From a virus: DNA of 64,000 bases. Below are positions 59,980-64,000 of this stretch, piece by piece. Made by a program: the position numbers and the translations under genes. The stretch spans positions 24,567 to 88,566 of the IMG/VR virus record IMGVR_UViG_3300025732_000026, one strand, 5' to 3'. Position 1 is the stretch's first letter. Each line of letters starts with the position of its first letter. The notes beneath the pieces are model-generated. The model was not told where the DNA came from, did not search any database, and saw only the letters and a program-made list of their open reading frames with translations.

Positions 59980-60133
59980 TTTTCTTAAAGGATGGAATCG
60001 ATTTTCTTAAAGGATGGAATCGATTTTCTTAAAGGATGGATTCAGTTTTCTTAAAGGATGGAATCGATTTTCTTAAAGGATGGATTCAGTTTTCTTAAAG
60101 GATGAATCTAGTTTTCTTAAAGGACGGATTCCA
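59980..60133 (+). repeat. Seven tandem 22-bp repeats
   Basis: Seven direct copies of TTTTCTTAAAGGATGGAATCGA at 59980, 60002, 60024, 60046, 60068, 60090 and 60112, with variants A (GGAATCGA; copies 1, 2, 4) and B (GGATTCAG; 3, 5), and diverged copies 6 and 7. The gap 59847-60160 has no gene. Spacers are absent, so it is not CRISPR. Each unit contains AAAGGA-TG. Iteron-like binding site array is the main possibility. Confidence 0.92.
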
Positions 60134-60160
60134 TAATGTTTTTAATTGATATTATATTAT

Positions 60161-60514
60161 ATGACTATTGATAGAAATCAATCTGATATATTACAATTTG
60201 CTAAGGAATTATTCATTGAGAATAATACTAATGCATTCCCATTCACATATAAAGATATTAATTTTATAAAAGTGATAGAGGAACTACAATTAACTCCCAG
60301 AGAATTATCGATTCTTTATATTAGGGATAATTTCGCAGTGGCATATAATATTATTAATTGGAATATGCAAGTATTACATAATGAATTATCTGAGACTGAA
60401 AAACAATTAATATCAAATGTTATATATCATATGAATGAGCTAGAATTGGATCTAAATCTGATATTAATAGATGACTTAAAAGACAAGATTAATACTATTA
60501 TAGAGAAAATATGA
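60161..60514 (+). CDS. Hypothetical protein, paralogue of the 53958 gene
   Basis: A 117-residue helical protein (MTIDRNQSDILQFAKELF). ATG 60161 is chosen by the paralogue alignment; no good ribosome site is visible. Lies 27 bases after the tandem repeat. Ends in ATGA overlap with the next gene. Confidence 0.6.
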   Translation: MTIDRNQSDILQFAKELFIENNTNAFPFTYKDINFIKVIEELQLTPRELSILYIRDNFAVAYNIINWNMQVLHNELSETEKQLISNVIYHMNELELDLNLILIDDLKDKINTIIEKI

Positions 60515-60678
60515 AATTTATTAAAATTAATGATAGGTATATTGCGATAGAAAGAAATGGTGTATCCTGTGGACATTTCGCGTATAATACTAAGAGAAAA
60601 AAATGGATGTATAGTGGATTATATTTGAATGAATTGGAACAGATTATTGATTATTTTCGAGGATTAACTAATGAATAA
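60511..60678 (+). CDS. Small hypothetical protein
   Basis: A 55-residue basic protein: FIKINDRYIAIERNGVSCGH, then KRKKWMYSGLYLNELEQII. Overlaps both neighbours, coupled by ATGA at its start. Confidence 0.6.
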   Translation: MKFIKINDRYIAIERNGVSCGHFAYNTKRKKWMYSGLYLNELEQIIDYFRGLTNE

Positions 60679-61051
60679 TGATATAGAAATTAGAAAAATA
60701 AATGAATATCGATTTAATATTAGTAGATCAGATTATGATTTGGCAACTATTAATGTGTGTATTGATGGTATATATTTTAACGTTATTAACAAATCAAGTG
60801 GTAATTTGTCAGTGACAGATATGTTAATGATAGCAAATAAAATGGCATATTTAGCTCAAACATGTTGGCTAGAAGCATTAACTGAAAAACTGAAACCGTA
60901 TGATTATTTTGTTGAATATGATCCAGTATTTGAACAATATAACATTATACACTATCATGATATAATAGTATTCGAAACATCTAATCCCACTAAAATTGTT
61001 GATTATATCATTAACGAATTGAAAATAAATTTGAATAAAATCAATATTTAA
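60671..61051 (+). CDS. Hypothetical protein, paralogue of the 56100 gene
   Basis: A 126-residue protein sharing the NKMxxxxxTxxxELLxEKL pattern with the 56100 protein. Possibly a small alpha/beta fold. Function unknown. Confidence 0.6.
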   Translation: MNNDIEIRKINEYRFNISRSDYDLATINVCIDGIYFNVINKSSGNLSVTDMLMIANKMAYLAQTCWLEALTEKLKPYDYFVEYDPVFEQYNIIHYHDIIVFETSNPTKIVDYIINELKINLNKINI

Positions 61052-61076
61052 AATCATTGACATGGAAAACTATTAA

Positions 61077-61241
61077 ATGATAGAATATTTACTTATAGGT
61101 ATATTGATATTATATATTCTCAAAGAGAACGGCTTTTCGACTACATGTAAACCTCTTACACAAATTGCAATATGGCCAATAATGTTAGTTACATATATTA
61201 TTCAACAATTTGATAGAATAGTTTCTAACAAAAAGAGATAA
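61077..61241 (+). CDS. Small membrane protein
   Basis: A 54-residue protein with an N-terminal transmembrane helix (YLLIGILILYIL), a polar loop with KENGFSTTCKP, and a second helix, then a basic end NKKR. No strong ribosome site. Confidence 0.5.
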   Translation: MIEYLLIGILILYILKENGFSTTCKPLTQIAIWPIMLVTYIIQQFDRIVSNKKR

Positions 61242-61256
61242 TTTAAAGGAAATATT

Positions 61257-61667
61257 ATGGTATACAAATATGTTAATGCTGGATTGAAGTCAAAAGCTGA
61301 AGCAATTAAACGGATGATGGATGGTGAAGTGTTTTACTTTGGGAAAGATAAAATATTTTATAGTGAAGATCAACAGTATACATCACCATTTATAATCCTT
61401 GGAGACAAGGAAGCGCGGCTGGGACCTTCATGGAGTAAATATAGAGAATGGACTATACAAGTCGAATGTTCTTGGTATGATAATTTAAGTGGGGGTATAT
61501 TGTGTTGGGTGAGTAATGATGAAAATGATGAAAATGGATGGATGGAAAAAATAGTCACGGGATACGATGAAGGTTTTATATATCCATTTAATACTCGTTT
61601 AAATAGATGGAAATATGCTCGACCAATGACTAAAGAGGAAATAACTAAGTATACTATAAAGGAATAA
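61257..61667 (+). CDS. Hypothetical protein, longer paralogue of the 59580 gene
   Basis: A 136-residue Trp/Tyr-rich protein. The first 75 residues align with the 59580 protein; the rest (YDNLSGGILCWVSND, PFNTRLNRWKYARPM) is extra and resembles a C-terminal module common in small phage proteins. AAAGGAAATATT precedes the ATG. Confidence 0.65.
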   Translation: MVYKYVNAGLKSKAEAIKRMMDGEVFYFGKDKIFYSEDQQYTSPFIILGDKEARLGPSWSKYREWTIQVECSWYDNLSGGILCWVSNDENDENGWMEKIVTGYDEGFIYPFNTRLNRWKYARPMTKEEITKYTIKE

Positions 61668-61698
61668 TTATTCTATTAAGTTGTAAGGAGATTAAATA

Positions 61699-61890
61699 AT
61701 GAAATTTGATGACTACTCTAATCATCCTCAACGCGATTTGAAATTGAGATTAAAATATAAAGTTTTAAAAAGAGAAGTCGATGAAATGGTTGAATGGAAT
61801 TTCGGATACTCTCCAAGTAATGATTCATATTTTGATGATAAATTGGATCACCTAGGATTTTTAGCAAAAATACTCAAAATAGATAGGTAA
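61699..61890 (+). CDS. Small hypothetical protein
   Basis: A 63-residue charged helical protein (LKLRLKYKVLKREVDEMVE). AAGGAG lies 8 bases before the ATG. Function unknown. Confidence 0.6.
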   Translation: MKFDDYSNHPQRDLKLRLKYKVLKREVDEMVEWNFGYSPSNDSYFDDKLDHLGFLAKILKIDR

Positions 61891-61894
61891 GTAT

Positions 61895-62206
61895 ATGATT
61901 AGACTAGATGCTATCAGATTAGAACGAATTATAATATCTCTGGCTATTATAGCAGCATTCATTTATTATGATTTGATCTATCTATGGTTCACTATTGCAT
62001 CAATTTATCTAACAGTTTATATTATCTCATGTCTTGAATATGGATATGAGATAGATCAGATTACGAAAGATTGTATATGGTGGCAAAGATTTATTATAAA
62101 CCTAATAGGAATTCCAATGATGTTAGCGTGTTTCGCATTATTGCCTTATTGGGGATTAATATTAATGATAGAATGTATCAATAAAAATGGAAACAAATAC
62201 AACTGA
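61895..62206 (+). CDS. Membrane protein
   Basis: A 103-residue protein with three predicted transmembrane helices (about residues 12-28, 30-47 and 68-95). Starts 4 bases after the previous stop. Function unknown; phage membrane proteins of this kind often alter the host envelope. Confidence 0.62.
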   Translation: MIRLDAIRLERIIISLAIIAAFIYYDLIYLWFTIASIYLTVYIISCLEYGYEIDQITKDCIWWQRFIINLIGIPMMLACFALLPYWGLILMIECINKNGNKYN

Positions 62207-62213
62207 GGATTAT

Positions 62214-62591
62214 ATGATGAGAATATTTAGCGGTGCATGTTGTGTATGTAATACCGGTATTTCGACTGGTGAATTGGATTGGAATGGAAATGAATTATAC
62301 ACTGGAGATATAGTTCAGATATGGCATGGGGACTATTTAGATACTGATCAAGAGCAATGGCTGCCAGAAAATGGATTAACTGTCATAGTAGCGAATCAGT
62401 ATACAACTACCATTATTAATCACCAAGTTGTGCATAAATTAATTGATGAAAATCCTATTCCATATACAATGGGAATAAAAAATATTGGAATACAAGGTGA
62501 TGATTGGAAGGTAGTACGAGTAAAGAGTCATAAAGATGTGGTTAATGGAGAACATTGGCCAGAATTTGGATTTAATTTTAAAGAAGAATAA
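62214..62591 (+). CDS. YopX-like/conserved phage protein
   Basis: A 125-residue beta-rich protein: MMRIFSGACCVCN, then GNELYTGDIVQIWHGDYL with the V/I-G-D-I-V pattern of YopX-type phage proteins, and GDDWKVVRVKSHKD. GAGGA decides the ATG 62214 over 62187. Assignment to a YopX-like fold is tentative. Confidence 0.6.
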   Translation: MMRIFSGACCVCNTGISTGELDWNGNELYTGDIVQIWHGDYLDTDQEQWLPENGLTVIVANQYTTTIINHQVVHKLIDENPIPYTMGIKNIGIQGDDWKVVRVKSHKDVVNGEHWPEFGFNFKEE

Positions 62592-62594
62592 TAT

Positions 62595-63104
62595 ATGAAT
62601 ATAAATTATAAGTCTCTATTAGTTTTAATAATATCAATGTTGCTAATGGGATGCGCAACTGTAATGAATCAGCATGTTGCAGAATCCCTTACTATTAGAA
62701 GTGATCCAAGTCAAGCTAATGTTATCATTGAAGATGAAACTGGAGTCAAGATATATGAAGGAACTACACCGACATTTGTGCATTTAGTAAAGAAGAAAGG
62801 TTATTTTAGTGGTAAAAAATATTCAGTAAGAATTCGAAAAGAAGGATATGAGGATAAATTAGTTATTGTTGATACCACAATTAACAAATGGTATATAGGT
62901 AATATTGTTATTGGTGGTGTAATAGGATTTCTCGTGATCGATCCAATTACAGGTGCTATGTGGTCGTTAAGTACAAATGATGTTAATGTCACCTTTGATG
63001 AACCTAAAAGACCGCTATTATTAAATCCTGATGATATTATAATAGTCACGCTCCAAGATATTCCATTAGATTTACATCATAAATTAATACCTATTGTGAA
63101 ATAA
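62595..63104 (+). CDS. Lipoprotein with PEGA-like domain
   Basis: A 169-residue protein. Signal peptide with lipobox LLMGC (Cys20), then SLTIRSDPSQANVIIEDETG with KIYEGTTP, resembling PEGA-type beta domains, a KKYSVRIRKEGYED strand and a hydrophobic hairpin (IVIGGVIGFLVIDPITGAMW) near residue 115. Likely anchored in the host outer or inner membrane. Phage lipoproteins can block receptors (superinfection exclusion); this role is inference. Confidence 0.78.
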   Translation: MNINYKSLLVLIISMLLMGCATVMNQHVAESLTIRSDPSQANVIIEDETGVKIYEGTTPTFVHLVKKKGYFSGKKYSVRIRKEGYEDKLVIVDTTINKWYIGNIVIGGVIGFLVIDPITGAMWSLSTNDVNVTFDEPKRPLLLNPDDIIIVTLQDIPLDLHHKLIPIVK

Positions 63105-63107
63105 TTC

Positions 63108-63136
63108 TTGACAGTAAGAAATAATTAGTATAGAAT
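63108..63136 (+). promoter_or_regulatory. Sigma70-type promoter with spacer motif
   Basis: TTGACA at 63108-63113, spacer GTAAGAAATAATTAGTA (17 bp), TAGAAT at 63131-63136. Confidence 0.75.
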
Positions 63137-63176
63137 GATTCCATAGTGATTAATAAATGTGAGAGGTAGATAGATC

Positions 63177-63383
63177 ATGAGAAATATTAAAGAAATAGTC
63201 AGTTTCATAAGAGAAAAACTCGCGCAGGGATACACTTATGACTTCTTGTGTGATTTCGCACAAAAAATGCCCGAACGGAAGGGATTTGTTATTACCGATG
63301 ATGCAATTTTAATGTACGTCGCTGAGGGTGTTATAATATACTCATACGGCAGTATTGAGTATTACCTGAACGCAGATGATTAA
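63177..63383 (+). CDS. Small hypothetical protein, paralogue of the 58979 gene
   Basis: A 68-residue protein (MRNIKEIVSFIREKLAQG), same length and pattern as the 58979 protein and with the same type of promoter about 40-65 bases upstream. GAGAGGTAG precedes the ATG. Confidence 0.65.
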   Translation: MRNIKEIVSFIREKLAQGYTYDFLCDFAQKMPERKGFVITDDAILMYVAEGVIIYSYGSIEYYLNADD

Positions 63384-63385
63384 TT

Positions 63386-63568
63386 ATGCTAGAATATTTG
63401 AAAATTTTTGTTATTACGGTACTTGTTTTTGGTCTTATATTTTTCTATATTTGTATTTTTAAATTCCTAATATTAGAATTGATTGATTCTATTAAAAAAC
63501 GAGAATTGGGAGAAGCATTTGCTTGTATTTTTATAATGTGTGTTTTCCTCATACCTTTTATTTTATAA
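63386..63568 (+). CDS. Small membrane protein
   Basis: A 60-residue protein with two hydrophobic helices separated by ELIDSIKKRELGEA. Starts 2 bases after the previous stop. Function unknown. Confidence 0.55.
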   Translation: MLEYLKIFVITVLVFGLIFFYICIFKFLILELIDSIKKRELGEAFACIFIMCVFLIPFIL

Positions 63569-63621
63569 ATTTCACATAATATTTAATAAACTATTGATCG
63601 ATATTTGATATGGATTTAAAC

Positions 63622-64000
63622 ATGATAAAGAATGATTCTAAAAAATATAATACTATTGCATATGAGGAAGACACCGATAAAATACTGGTGATTAAATGTG
63701 AATCGGATAATTTTGATGAAGGTATATTATTTGATCAATATGAATATTCATCCATTGTCCCACAACTACTTAAACTTGGAGATTTAAATTATCTAGGAGC
63801 ATATATTCCAAGAAAGAGTAAAGACTTTGATGAGTCGCACGATGTTTGTATACCATTAGAAGGTGGTGAGTGTCATCGATTATTTACTGCGATGGAGTAT
63901 GAAAATTATATAAAATCTGGTAATTTTCATCACAATTATCTATTAGTTTATAGAAAATACTCATGGAAATGGTATCGATCAAAAGGTAAATCAGTATACT
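63622..64000 (+). CDS. Hypothetical protein, cut off by the window end
   Basis: Frame open from ATG 63622 to the window edge (126 codons, no stop): starts MIKNDSKKYNTIAYEEDTD, later YIPRKSKDFDESHD and a basic, aromatic stretch YRKYSWKWYRSKGK. An ATG at 63609 is in another frame. No family recognised. Confidence 0.6.
   Translation, partial: MIKNDSKKYNTIAYEEDTDKILVIKCESDNFDEGILFDQYEYSSIVPQLLKLGDLNYLGAYIPRKSKDFDESHDVCIPLEGGECHRLFTAMEYENYIKSGNFHHNYLLVYRKYSWKWYRSKGKSVY

Noticed and set aside
59980-60133. CRISPR array
   Set aside because: The 22-bp units are directly joined without unique spacers, and no cas genes are present.
60136-60171. 11-codon frame MFLIDIILYDY after the tandem repeat
   Set aside because: Might be a leader peptide of the 60161 gene but is too short to support.

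Overview
The window is a 64 kb piece of a low-GC, tightly packed, almost wholly + strand genome of a large T4-like tailed phage (myovirus type). The evidence is a T4-type replisome in T4 order: sliding clamp gp45, clamp loader gp44/gp62, translational repressor RegA, DNA polymerase gp43, UvsX recombinase and gp41 helicase. Primase gp61, NrdA/NrdB, dCMP deaminase, dNMP kinase, DNA ligase and a T4-type lysozyme support this. Some virion-type and conserved unknown proteins look like those of aquatic T4-like phages (cyanophage/pelagiphage type), but there are no photosynthesis genes. Lipoproteins, an exported nuclease and a pilin-like peptide suggest a Gram-negative heterotrophic host. The host cannot be named from this sequence.

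Layout: 1-1.5 kb, a truncated minus-strand homing-endonuclease-like gene and a glycosyltransferase. 1.7-14.8 kb, replication and nucleotide genes, including a polymerase broken by a -1 frame change and a helicase gene fractured by a split intein with a free-standing endonuclease gene between its halves. 14.8-17.1 kb, conserved unknowns. 17.1-25.7 kb, a sugar/envelope-modification cassette of glycosyltransferases, a HAD-nucleotidyltransferase fusion, two methyltransferases, a GDPD-like protein and an epimerase. 25.7-32.2 kb, late genes: kinase-like protein, large repeat protein, virion protein, lysozyme. 32.3-37.2 kb, primase and ribonucleotide reductase. 37.2-37.6 kb, an odd tRNA-Asn and a probable structured RNA. 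38.9-41.5 kb, a PRPP-synthetase-like plus nicotinamide phosphoribosyltransferase-like pair, a candidate NAD+ reconstitution operon. 41.5-42.3 kb, holin-like region. 42.9-64 kb, accessory early genes: DNA ligase, exported HNH nuclease, DUF932 protein, secreted low-complexity protein, acyl carrier protein, RtcB, tRNA-Met, a second RNA ligase, a minimal prepilin-like peptide, many small proteins in paralogous pairs, and a 7 x 22 bp tandem repeat.

Regulation: a family of host sigma70-type promoters (TTGACA, 16-18 bp, TATAAT), many sharing a TAAGAAAT-like spacer motif, precedes early/accessory genes. T4-late-like elements (CATAAATA or close) lie before the glycosyltransferase, the intein-associated endonuclease, the kinase-like gene, the virion protein and the holin-like gene. 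In most cases a stem-loop lies between the late element and the start codon.

Strongest findings: (1) the fractured gp41 helicase/split intein/endonuclease locus; (2) the Prs/NadV-like pair as candidate anti-defence NAD+ reconstitution; (3) a 41-residue prepilin-like peptide; (4) a tRNA-Asn with a class-II-like variable arm next to an unidentified structured RNA; (5) the frame-broken DNA polymerase.
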